A stretch of DNA of 64,000 nt, taken from NCBI GenBank assembly GCA_013180625.2, contig SNVD02014502.1, forward strand, positions 620,001-684,000. The letters run 5' to 3'. Both the position numbers and the translations under genes were made by a program. This stretch comes from Boswellia sacra (lineage: Eukaryota > Streptophyta > Magnoliopsida > Sapindales > Burseraceae). Under the pieces are notes generated by a model. The model worked only from the letters and a program-made list of their open reading frames with translations, ran no database searches and had not been told where the DNA came from. Shown piece after piece: positions 35,483-47,051 of this stretch. Each line of letters starts with the position of its first letter. Position 1 is the first letter of the stretch.

Positions 35483-36720
35483 AATAATTAAGAGTGTTTT
35501 TGGATTTATTTAATTTAGGACAATTTGATATTTCGATCTAGGGTCTAGCTATATGAACCCTAAACATACACTACAGACCTCATTCCTCAAAAGCAACTCT
35601 TAGCAAAATTTCAAAACTTAAATTTTACTTTGTACAACCCTTTGAATACAACATTTATACTTATTAAATTTAATTATATATAATATTAATTTTTTATAAG
35701 AATAATTCTTAAAAATTAAGACCGAGTTGAACACACAAATTTGGAGAAGAATTTGTGGACACTCTTCTGGATTAAGATTTATTTAATAAGAAAATATTTT
35801 ATCTTCTATTTCTGCAGGCATGCGAAGGAGATCCTGTGTCTAAGTATATGGCCGGGTCTCTATGCTTCTAATATTAAATTTTCTTTTGTACTAAAATCTT
35901 TTGTCTCTGCAAACAAGAGAAACAGATCTCATGTATGTCTCTGCTAAGATGGTAATCTTTTTTCTGGTTGACCCATTCACAATAGAGTTCGTCGAGAAGT
36001 TTTATATATTTCAAGGGTTATCTTTTCTTTGAAAACCAAAAAGCCTTGATACAGATTACAATATTCTATCTTGATTTATGAATAACAGGTGGAATTATGT
36101 CCTTCAATGCACAAATTGCTTAACTTGTGGTTAACTTGAATAGTGTGATGCTTGCTTTATTCACAAAACAAAATTATGATTAGTGTTAACTACTCTCTTT
36201 TGTAGCAAAGAGATAGAAGACTTAGATTATAGAAGTTGATCTAAAACAACCATTTTGCATTTGATTAATACTCCATAGAAAAATTAGGATTTAGAAAATA
36301 AGGATATATACTATGTATATAACACTATTATTATTTTTTATTTTAACGAAAATATATTATTTTATTATGTCTTTATTTGTAATTTGATTAATGAGTGAGT
36401 TTGTATTGATAGTGTATAAGAGTAGTACCACTCTTTTATCTTTTAATGTGCAACAAACATCCTCGCAATGAAAGCAAGGAAAATGTTATTAGTGCTAAAT
36501 TACAAATTTTATATACAAACTGATGTAACATTTGTCATTTATTATACATTACCCTTTATTAAATGAATTAGTTTTATATATTTACTATTTCAATCACATT
36601 ATAAAAAACATTGTATACAAGAATTTGTGGAAAAAAGTCTGTATGAATAGTATTATTGTTTCGTTGATTATGAAAAACGTAGTTCAGGAATGAATTAAAA
36701 AAATGTTAGTTTTATTTTTT
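35483..36720. other. A+T-rich intergenic DNA
   Basis: No supported gene. A possible diverged MITE lies at about 36490-36660 (TTATATACAAACTGATGT on the left, GTCTGTATGAATAGTATTATT on the right), of the type found at 30588, but no TSD is resolved. Confidence 0.45.
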
Positions 36721-37360
36721 AATAAATCTTATTCAAAGTGGGACTAGAATAATTATAATATTCTTTCTCCCTTTTTATTATTATTATCATTATTTTTTTT
36801 TGTGAGCTGGGTAATTGGGTTTCAATATTAGATAGGCTAGGCTCATGGGTATTCCATATGAGGTTGTTGCCGGTGATGAGACCAGCTTTGAGCACAACGG
36901 TGCTTTGATTGGTGTTAGAAGTTTCTTCTTTCATGATTGGAAAGAAAAAATTGATAAAGAGTACTTTGCATAGTAGCTCCGATACTATACATAGCAATAC
37001 ACCAAAGAATGAACATGGGAATGGATGATACTATTTGATTAATATGAATATATGATATGGAAAAAATTTGTCCTATAGAGCCATTATATGGGCAGCCGGC
37101 CTGTAAAAAAATTTCCATAAAATTTATATAAAGTTATAGTTGTTCTAATAACGGCAAATCAATTGTGACTAGATCTCCGTCAATGAAAGCTGCGAATCAG
37201 TGATTATCATCATTATAGCGAGGCTAGCAATGAGGAGTATGTGCAGACCATGATGATGATTGCGGGAGCTGAATTCTTGGAATTGTTGATTTGGCTTGAT
37301 TGAACGAGATTCATTCCTAACGGAGACAAACCACGCATCATGCATAAGATTAAACACTAT
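36720..37360 (-). other. Unrecognised coding-like fragments
   Basis: Minus-strand open pieces at 37169-37357, 36915-37118 and 36719-36997 overlap in different frames. One has a hydrophobic stretch (IVSSIPMFILWCIAMYSIGATM) that could be a membrane segment. They may be decayed exons of the neighbouring transporter-like fragment or of another membrane protein. I cannot match them to a family. Confidence 0.3.
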
Positions 37361-37545
37361 TTCATTTTATTATTTACATAAAGCCAAAGATTTTTTTATC
37401 ACTCCAACGAAGACAATACAAACAGATAGATTAAAAAAAAAAAAAAGAGTGAGAGATCCATGTCTATGCAAATAACAACCTCTATCCAGAGTCTACTAGT
37501 AACGGAACATAAAGTCTAGAATACAAATCAGTACAACTAGCTAGG

Positions 37546-37850
37546 CTACATGCACCTCTTCAAGCAAATTAACCGATGAAACAGCCCAAATTTGGATCTA
37601 GCAAATATTGCAGCTGCAGGCAACTCTGATGACTCTCTGTTCTTCTTCATCCATAGTGTTACAAAGTGTGGTGTCCGTAAACCAAGCACAAAAAACCCAG
37701 AAAGCCCTATCACCAATCCGAATATCCCATAAGACAAGAAGACATTTTCTCGCCCAGCAGCAACCAGGGCCGGGCTGAATACACCTCCTAAAACGACCGC
37801 TTGCCTCAAAATCGATATAGCAATTTTGTCTATTATGGGCAGGTAACCAT
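37546..37850 (-). pseudogene. Organic cation/carnitine transporter-like C-terminal fragment, frameshifted
   Basis: RQAVVLGGVFSPALVAAGREN...FLSYGIFGLVIGLSGFFVLGL resembles the last membrane helices of plant organic cation/carnitine transporters (OCT, major facilitator superfamily), which move cationic metabolites across membranes. The expected acidic tail is not in this frame. It appears in another frame, where TLCNTMDEEE can be read around 37650-37690, so an indel has shifted the frame just after the last helix. Nothing upstream supplies the remaining 400 or so residues expected of a full transporter. The family call rests on motif resemblance from memory and is moderately secure; loss of function is more certain. 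Confidence 0.6.
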
Positions 37851-37899
37851 TAGAAACAAATAAGAGAAAAACTTGAAGATTAATACACATTTCCGATTT

Positions 37900-40095
37900 C
37901 TATTCATATAAGAGTTGAATATGGAGTCTTCAAATTTTTTTAATTGGCAAGGTTATATATCCTTTTCAAAAATTTTTGTGTTCATCATTTAAAAATTTTA
38001 TATTAAATTTCAGGTATTAATTTATAAATCGGATGCACGATATTATGATCCAAGAAAAAGCAAACCGGTAAAAATCAAGAAAAAGTAAACAAATTAATTC
38101 TATTTGATTATTTGTTGGACCTGAACTATTATTACATAAGTTTACATGCCTTGCTTTTAATAATTAATACTGAGGTTATATGGTTCAATAGGGTATGGAG
38201 TTTAGCGAAACAATGATTCTTCGAGATCTGAGAGTTCGATATATGTGTGTTAACCTTTTCCTAAGATTTGAGGTAGACCAACAAAAAGATCAAAGCCTTA
38301 GAATAGAAATTATAACAATGCAAACCCACCCGTAGGCCATTACATTTAATTAATATAATTAAATTGTTAACTTTAATAGCTTTATAAATTAATGCCGCAT
38401 ATGAAAAAACTCAAAATTCATATCTCAAATCTCAATTTATGGTCTTTTTTGCTAAATAACGTGGGATATGACACTGATTACACCACAATTTCTTATATAA
38501 CTGTTTAAAAATCTGAAAATTTCTCCAATAAATTGATTATAACTATCTAACTACACCTATGACCTAACAGAGAAGGCACACGCACGTATGCTTGAAGAAC
38601 TCTCCGCCCAAGGACAAGGTTTATGAGTTGGAATTACGTGGCTTTTCCTGGGACAAGTTGCATATATATGATCATGAGATAAACAGTGGTATTACAGTGT
38701 TAGGTTGCATCATGCATTAAGTTAAAGAGACAAAATACATATTTATTACCGGTGGCCTTCTACAGATATCACGTTCAACGAGAGATACAGATCATGCCTA
38801 ATAACTTGCCACTTGTTTTAGGCACGATACAGCCATTTGAGATTTTTTATTTTTATGTTTTTTTTTTTAAAATTTTTAAAGCCTCGGGGGCTTGTGTCGT
38901 GCATCAATATTAATTAACTTACCACTTCTTCATTACCATCAAAGTATAAATCAACTAGCAGTCGGCTAGACTCGCATGCAAGATAATTTCTTTTCTATAT
39001 GTTCTTGGGTAGTGACCAAATATACATTGATTTATTTAGGGGTGTAACTAGAAAATTGATTCTCTAATATTTAATCTATAATTAAATTTTATCATGAAAA
39101 AAGGTCTATATTCGGACATCAAATGTGTAAAATAAACAAATTTGTAAGAAAAACAAAGTGTGTGTGTGTGTGTCTATATATATATAATTAAAACTTTAGA
39201 GGAAAATAGAAAGAGGATAATGGAAAATTATAATTTAGTAAATTGAGACTTAGGTTTTTATTTTATATATATATGAATCTTTTCTACATAAATCTTTTGT
39301 TTTTTCTTAAGTTTGGCTGGGCTATAAATATGGAATTTTGTTTTGAAGTAAGGGCATAGGAGTTATAATTTAAATTGTTTATATCAAATTGATTTTTTCC
39401 CCAAACTAAGCAGCCTCCGCCTCTGGATTTATTATCGTTATTATTAATACTATTAGTATATACTTGTCAGTTGACACTAGTTAATTGTTAATATGAACAG
39501 TATTATTTTACAAACCCAACTCTATGCAAATTGATTCAATATTATCGTATGATTATCACATCATCAATCTTAATTAATATAGTTAATTTTTTATATTTAT
39601 TTTTCTATTACATACGTTCCACCCTTCTTACTTTGTCATATAATAAATAGTATTTGTTACAAAATTTAAATTTCATTTTTTAATTTTGATTCATTTTCTC
39701 TTTTTCCTTTTTTTTAATGTCACTATCTTAATTAGATATATAATTGTTGCAGTAATTACTTATGATAATGATAAAAAGACTAGGCAAGATACAGTCCCAT
39801 GTCACTTTATCAATTTTGATGAATCTATCTAATTATATGTTAGCATATTATTTACAAAATTATTAAAATAAGAATCTGTTTGAGGAAATGATTTGAGAAA
39901 AAAAGAAGAAGAAGAGAACAATAAGTCAGCATTAAAGTTGAAAACAAATTGAAATTTAACTTTTAGTTATGTAGTATTTTTTTTCCATAATGTATAATTG
40001 AATATAGATCAATTAAATTATAAGGAAATCACGCAAGGTTTATAAGTCATTAATTAGAGATTTTGCCCGTTAGCAACGTCGGGGTGGGATGTACG
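37900..40095. other. A+T-rich intergenic DNA, no supported gene
   Basis: About 2.2 kb with no credible coding region. A GT/TA dinucleotide tract lies at 39158-39187. Nothing else is supported. Confidence 0.5.
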
Positions 40096-40101
40096 AATGA
40101 C

Positions 40102-40229
40102 TTGATGTCGAGAACGTCTGTCCTAGCTCCAGGGTAATACTCCCTAGCCAACAATGAGGAGGGTGGGGTATTACCCTTGGCTAAGAGATATTACCCTGGA
40201 AGAAGGACAAACTCTCTCTTTGACGTCAA
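40102..40229. repeat. Inverted repeat forming a stem of about 50 bp
   Basis: The left arm (40102-40150) contains TTGATGTCGAGAACG, GTCCTAGCTCCAGGGTAATA and CCTAGCCA. The right arm (40177-40229) carries their near complements (TTGGCTAAG, ATATTACCCTGG, AGGACAAA, TGACGTCAA). The loop is about 26 nt, and the inner part repeats the GGGTAATA/TATTACCC pairing. It could be a miniature foldback element or a transcribed small-RNA hairpin. No TSD was found. Confidence 0.75.
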
Positions 40230-40416
40230 TACCAGTCAATGAATTATATAAAAAAATCTTATGTTTTTGTCTATGCTCATTTTTTTAATGCGAGTAAGTT
40301 ATTGCCCAGTGGTTTAGCTAATATTTATTTTTACTGAAAATCTTGCGGCAGTGATCAATGGTTTAAAACACAAGAGTCATGCGCACTGTGAACAAATACG
40401 AAAACAGTATTATTAA

Positions 40417-41290
40417 TTACGAAAAGATATCTTCATGAGATGAGAACTGTCTGCAGATTTTCTCTGCAAGAGGACAAGCACTATATAATAACAATAATAA
40501 TGTTGAGAGATGGTGGATGTGACTCATACCACACACTGTATGTAAATTCCATTGGCTTTCAAACTTGTAGTGGTATAGATAGTCGATTAGTGTAGGAGTC
40601 GATGGATTTGTCTTGTGTGAGAAAAACATATGTAAGCACATGCTTTTAAGTAATGTACCTAAAAATAAAAGCATATAAAATTTCGTAAATTAATTTATGT
40701 AATACTACTTTATTATTCAATTTTATCTTTTTAATTCTTTTATAATTATCTTGTTTTATCTTTGTATAACTATTTGTATAAAAATATGTATATTGTTGTG
40801 CTCACCTTATAATCGGGCTTGGAGATGGTGTTAGGATCCTCAAGGCTGGGGCAGCCACCATGCAAGGCGCTCCAGAAGTTAGCAACTCCAATTGTCCATG
40901 TGAGGGCGACCGCCTCCCAATCAGACCACCTGATCTAAATGTGTGTTATAGTTGGTCATAACAGACTCTTACCCTGTAAGTCCCGAGGTAGGCATTCTAT
41001 ACACACTCTCAAAGGGCTAGTTTGTGATTACTGTAGTAGAAATAAACAGATTCAACTGTGTGGGCCAATCTAAGCATTTTTCCTAAATCGGGCTGTATTT
41101 AACTAGAAAACCTCGATAGTGTGAAGAGATTTTATTAATAAGAAATTTAAAATTTACATCTATCTAGGGGACATAATGAATCTTACCCCTTAAAATGTAT
41201 GTTATATACATAAATAAAAGCAAAATTAAAACAATAATAGTATAGCGAAAAATTAAAACAATAATAGTATAGCAAAAAATAAACGTTAAA
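40417..41290. other. Intergenic DNA between hairpin and transposase remnant
   Basis: No gene recognised. The block 40800-41090 is less A+T rich and looks like part of an old mobile element. A duplicated stretch GCRAAAAATTAAAACAATAA-like lies at about 41219-41280. Confidence 0.4.
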
Positions 41291-41299
41291 TGCAAGTAC

Positions 41300-43060
41300 A
41301 ATAATAATAAACTATTGAAGTTGTACCCTACGATGCCTTCTAGCATAAAATTCATTAATTATTTCATATCATCTAAATCAATACAATTGGCAAGTTCTTT
41401 TTCAATATAGACAACCATGCAATTATTAAGAAACTCATCCTCTATCTTGTTGCGAATTGTTGTTTTGATAAGTTCATATCAGAAAAGACTCATTTTGTTG
41501 TTCTATAGAAACTGGAAGAGTAAACACTAGATGAATCAATCTATCAACTAAGAAATAGACATATGACCTTTTTGTTTCAACTAACCTGTGACATAGTTCA
41601 TAAAAGTGGGGAAATGTTTTGAAAATTTGGATCTTGGATTACATCAAAATGAAAATGTTCTAATTGTTTGCTCAAAGAATTGATCTCAGGTCCAGTAAAA
41701 TCTGCATGATAAAATCTCTAAGCAAGATTGCAAATATGATGAATTTTAAATGACTTAAATACATCACTCGTATCCAAAGCACGACTTAAAGTAAAAGGCT
41801 CCATTGTCGGCTCAGTGAATCTACTATTTAGCTCTATCAATTGAAAATAAACTAAAATATTAAATATATCAAAATGATAATAATGTTCAATTGTAATATG
41901 ATTTTATTGTTAAGAAGAGCGTCGTGTATCTTCCATATAAAGAGCATTTATATTAGGAACATAATTATCATGTCTTTCACAAAATGATATCACACTCTCA
42001 ATAAAAGCATCCTAACCATTTTCTCATAAATTTTGAAGAATTCTTTCTGTGCTTGAGACTCAATTCAAAGTAGTTATGATGTCTTGTGATTTGATTTGTA
42101 ATGCATGATAAAGTACATTAGTAATCCCTAAGACTCTATCCATCAAAAGCAAAATAAACACAAATTCAAATGATCTCATATGACAATAAGCCCCTTAGGC
42201 TTCCTCACGTACATTAGCATTAAGCCCATTCTCGGGAATTGAACAAGCATATCGATCAAGTTACTCACTAAAGCATGATGTGAACTCCAACGAGTATCTC
42301 CAGCTCATTGCAAAGTACGAATTTGATTTGCCCCTTTACCAATCTCAATTTCATCACAAGTTATCAAATCTATGATTTCAATTTCTCGAGCATATTTTAA
42401 CTTAGAATGATGCTTGGAAGAAGCATTGATAAGATTGACAATGCAACCTAGCTTTGAAAAGAATAACCATACATCATGTAACTCATTAGCAGCTGCAACT
42501 AATGCAAGTTGTAATCGATGGGCAAAGTAATAGACATAATAAGCAAATGGACAATCTTTAAGAAACAAAGCTTGTAATCCATTTAAAGCACCACACATAT
42601 TACTAGCACCATCATATCCTTGACCATGTAAATTTTCAACCACAAGATCATATCGAGCAAGAATATTGCATATCTTTGTTTTAAGAACTAATGCATTAGT
42701 TTCAGAGACACTTATAACTTCAAAAAATCGTTCTCTAACAAATCCATTAGAATCAACATACCTCAAGATAAGAGCCAATTATTCCTTGTTAGCTTCGTCA
42801 CATGCTTCGTCAACAAGAATACAATATTTAGCCTCTCCAACTTCTTCACAGATTTTGAATCGAATTTTATTTGCAGGAATATTTAAGATCTCCTTTTGAA
42901 TATTAGGCGCCAAATATTCATAGTGCATTTTCTAAAATAACTTCAGCAATTTCTCCATTTATTAATGTCATATGTTTAATCATTTAAATAAAATTGCCAC
43001 AATTAGTAGAATCAATGAACTCGTGATGAACTCTAAATGCACATACTTGCTCCGCTAGCC
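41300..43060 (-). pseudogene. hAT-type transposase (ZMYM1/DUF4371-like), decayed
   Basis: The longest piece (42305-42778) reads LALILRYVDSNGFVRERFFE, then DLVVENLHGQGYDGASNMCGALNGLQALF, FAHRLQLALVAAANEL and GKGANQIRTLQ. This matches the DUF4371/RNase H-like core of plant hAT transposases often annotated as zinc finger MYM-type protein 1. Homology continues upstream (VGEAKYCILVDEACDEANKE, about 42780-42850) beyond one in-frame stop, and downstream to about 41300, where remnants of the hAT dimerisation region (LSKQQFAT, EFYARR) are broken by stops and shifts. The enzyme cannot be made from this copy. Terminal repeats were not found. Confidence 0.85.
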
Positions 43061-43129
43061 ATTTAGTGGTTTTGAGCCGTAAATGGTTTCGCAAAATTTT
43101 GTTGTGAAGACTGTGCATTTATAACTTTG

Positions 43130-44100
43130 TCAACGTGTCTAGTTGTCATCTTTGCTTATGTTTTCTTATTGAATCTATATTTCCTTGTCAAATTACTTTT
43201 CGCACACTTGTTTTTACTGTACTCTATGGGCCTAGTCTTGAGCAGATCGAATTTGAAGTGTTGAGACTTCATGGTAGGGTTGGTCTTGCGGGCTTAGCCT
43301 TTATGGGCTTTTGTATTGTTAACAATAAGTCTTAGGTCTACTGTCTTATCAAAAAAATCCATGGATTACTAAGTAACCCTATAACCTTGTTACCATAACT
43401 GCATAGAATAACTTCGATAAAATTACTTGACATTGTTGAGCTCTCATAGCTTTCCTTTTGGAGATTTATAACTCCCTAAAAGCTCTTTTGTCTTTTTTGG
43501 TAAGTCCGTTGCAAGTTTTGTAACCTCTCCTCGTAAAACAACCAAATCCATAACGTCGTAGAATAACCTTGTTGAATGACCTCGTTTGTTTTTTGGAGAG
43601 TTCTATATATCTCATCTCTGTACGACTATTTTGTTTTTTTTTTTTTTTTTTTAACTCCATAAAGCTAAAGCCAATAGTGAAGCTATCAGAGTTACAAGGT
43701 TACAAGTTTTTCTCTAGGTTTTTGACCTTGTGTAGTAACCCTCTTGTAGTAACCTCGTGTAGTAACCTCGTAAGACTATTTTGTTTTTTCTTTAGTAAAT
43801 CCGTCAGGCTCTTATGGATTTTCTTTCTTCTTCTTTGGAGGCTAATACATAGCTCTCTGTTCTTCTCTATAAGCTAATATATAGCTCTCTAAGAGCAAGA
43901 CTTTGTTGTTTGTCTTCTTATTGTTAATGCAAAGTTTGGGATCTTGTTTGAACAAACCTCAGTTGTCATCTTATTATCAGTGCCGACCTTTCTAGTCTGA
44001 CTTTCATGGGATAAACCTTGGTTGTTTGTCCTCTATTTTCTTTTGAAAAAAAAGAAAAAGAATATGGTCCAGCAACATATATAAAGTTTTCGATAGTTAC
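43130..44100. other. Repetitive region with short TAACCTCGT-type repeats
   Basis: Phrases such as GTAGTAACCTCGTG recur at 43733-43772, and related words (ATAACCTTGTT, TAACTTCG) occur at 43381-43575. The words AGCTCTCT and AGCTAATA recur at 43838-43890. A poly(T) run of about 20 lies near 43632. Overlapping open frames here have no recognisable domain. It is probably old transposon-derived sequence. Confidence 0.45.
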
Positions 44101-47040
44101 AAAAAAAAAAAAAAACTTTTAGTTTAAAACAACTTCTTCTTCTTTTATTTATTTTTTAAATATATTTATTTATAATTTTTATATATACAATTTTAAAATA
44201 GATTTTACCATTTTTTTATGTTTTGATGTATCGGAATATCAATGTATCATAAGTGAGCAGAGGATCTTTGTTCGTAATTACAACAGAGTTACCAGGAAAA
44301 ATTATGTTTTCCTTTTCAAATGAACATTTAATTCTAATAACAAAATTAATGCAAATATTGATTAAAGGAAAAATATAGAATAAAAAAAAAGAGACAATCA
44401 CGGATATAGAGAAGACTGCGGCTGTAAAGCTGAAAACAAAATTGTTCTAATAGCTTAAGGTAAGATCATGTCATCTTTATCTAAAATTGTTTCTCACTTC
44501 TGCAATAAAAAAAGAGCCTACCGTTCCCTCCGAATTCAATAAAAGATCGATGTCAACAAAAAATAAGAACGATACTATTTGCATCCTATTTTTTCTTTTA
44601 AAAATCTTTTTTTTAATAATATTACAATAATGTCTATTAAGAAATTTATTATTAAGTATAATAAAAACTATTAGATAAGACTTATTTTTCTTTGTTTACT
44701 CATCTCTTTTATCTCCTTATTTGATAACTATATATAAACCCCATTTCTTTTAAAGCTACCTTCAATCAAACTTACATCGTTGGGGGTCATTTTTTTTAAT
44801 TCTGGTAATAATTTCGTCTAAATTTATCATTCGCAAAATTTTCAACAGATGACAATGGATAGTCTCTTCCTATGTTAATTACTTCTCTACGCCAAGCCGT
44901 AATTCCCTATTTCATTTAAATGCCGTCACTACTCCAGGCCTTACTTATCTACTGCTCCATCTCTGCCTCTCTTTAATCGAACTATCAATCAATTTGTTTT
45001 CATTTTTTTTTTCACTTACTGTGTTTTTGGAGAACTTTTTTGTGTTCTCCATTGCCTTTTCCTTCCCTATCCCTTTCAAAGAATAGTGAATAAGAAGTAG
45101 GTGGACTACTCAAATTTTCCGGAGAGTTATTTTAGAAGGAGATCGATATTATTAATTAATGGGTGTGTGAATTAAATAAACGAGTTTATTCGAAAAAATA
45201 TTATTATAAAAAATATTTTTTTTTAATAACGGGTATGTTTAGTATTGGAGTGAGTGTTTGAGTAAAAATGAGTGATGTGTTAAGGTTAGCATTTGTAATA
45301 ATGTCAAAGTGATGCATCAAGAATTGATACTTTTGCGGAAGTTGAAGGGATCATTTTGAAAGTAGATAGTGATTTGTGTTGTGCAGGTATATTTGACGTG
45401 TCCAATCGATCCATTTTGTTGAAAATTGGTCCACAAATGCCGTGAGAAGAGATTTTTCTCTTTCCAATCTTTAACCAAATAATACTCAGTTTCTGGTTTC
45501 TGTCAACTGTCCTTTTTTTCGTTTCCTTCCTCAAGTTCTTCTTGTGGCTCATATCAGGTAAGATTTCTTTCAATCTCAAGCCACATATTCTCTCCCTCAA
45601 TTGTCTTTTCTAATATTTAAAGTAGACAAATTTCAAAAGAAGATAAGAAATGATTATAATTTGAGTTGGATTAGATGCATCTTAATAAAATACAAGTTGC
45701 CATCCGTGAATTAGTATAATTTTTCAGACCTAATATGAAATTAACATTTCTGCCTTTATAATTTAATAAAAATTAAATTAACATCTTCAAAAACTCACAT
45801 ATATAAAATATGAGAGTTTAATATTAATTTAATAAATCTTTAAATCGAAAAATTAATCCAAATATAAACGATGCGAGTAGAATTTCGTTGCAGGCCTTGC
45901 CTGGCTTTTCGTAATGGAATTATATACTTGAGACGGCCGAAACCGATCAATTCTTTAACGAAACAGGAGTGGGGCCACGGAGAAATTGAACTCTCTCATT
46001 TGTCGCCACGTCATCTCATCTCTTTTGTCCATTTGCCTAATTAGTTGGGTTGGGAGACCCATCTGGCCATTTGTATTCTCCATGCCAACAAAACAAAATT
46101 AAAATAGTAATAATAATAAAAAAAGTACTTTTCCTCCTGTGATATCAAATATAATTTATTATTATTATACTAATAATAATCAATAATTAAAAATCTTATC
46201 AAAGAAAAAAAAATGATACATTCGTCTTTTAAGCCTGCATCAAGTATGATTTTAATTTTTTTTGGGATATATTTATGTGTCATCTTTAAGATTGACTAAT
46301 TTTATGAATCATCTTTTATTGTCATTAATTTAATATATCAAGTCATGAGGTACCCTAATAATTTTCTATGCATTTTATCGTCTAAATGATAAACATTACA
46401 TAACTTAGATGAAGATTTATGAAATATTTTTTGGGAAGAATTGTATCATTTGCTAAAAGTAATTTATCAAATTGGTTAGATATAATAAGGCCAAAACTTC
46501 TAAAAATACATAGTTAATTATATAATTTTTATCGGTGAAACTTTAAAAGAGACTTAATTATAAATACTTTTAAAAAATAATCGAATTTCATACGATTTTT
46601 CATATCATAACCTTTAGCTTCATAACTGTGCTCTATAGTATAGTTTGACAAAGATAAAACAAAAGATTATGACTTCAAAATTTTGAAAATAATTTTTTTT
46701 TAAAAATGCTCTTCAAAATATATTAATTATTTTATTTTATTTTAAAAGATGCTCTTAAACAATAAGGTCATTTAAAAATTGATCCTGGGATCATATATTT
46801 ATTGATATCTCACTATTATCTTGGAGGATTTAATAAAAAATTGTAACAAACTCTTCTAACATGACTTAAATATAAGAATAAAATAATAGAATAAAGTGTA
46901 AATTCGGGCATGAGAGAGAAGCTGAGTGAGGGCATGGCTGTAATAATATAATAATAACAATAACTGGCACGCATTCCCAGACACTTGAATTCATCCTCAA
47001 ACCAAAAGGAGTAAAAGTCTAAAAGCCGAATGAGGGTGAA
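44100..47040. other. Intergenic DNA upstream of HAD hydrolase gene
   Basis: No supported gene. The 98-codon minus frame at 45304-45600 has no recognisable domain. The remainder is A+T rich with scattered homopolymer runs. Confidence 0.5.
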
Positions 47041-47051
47041 GATTGGTTGTA

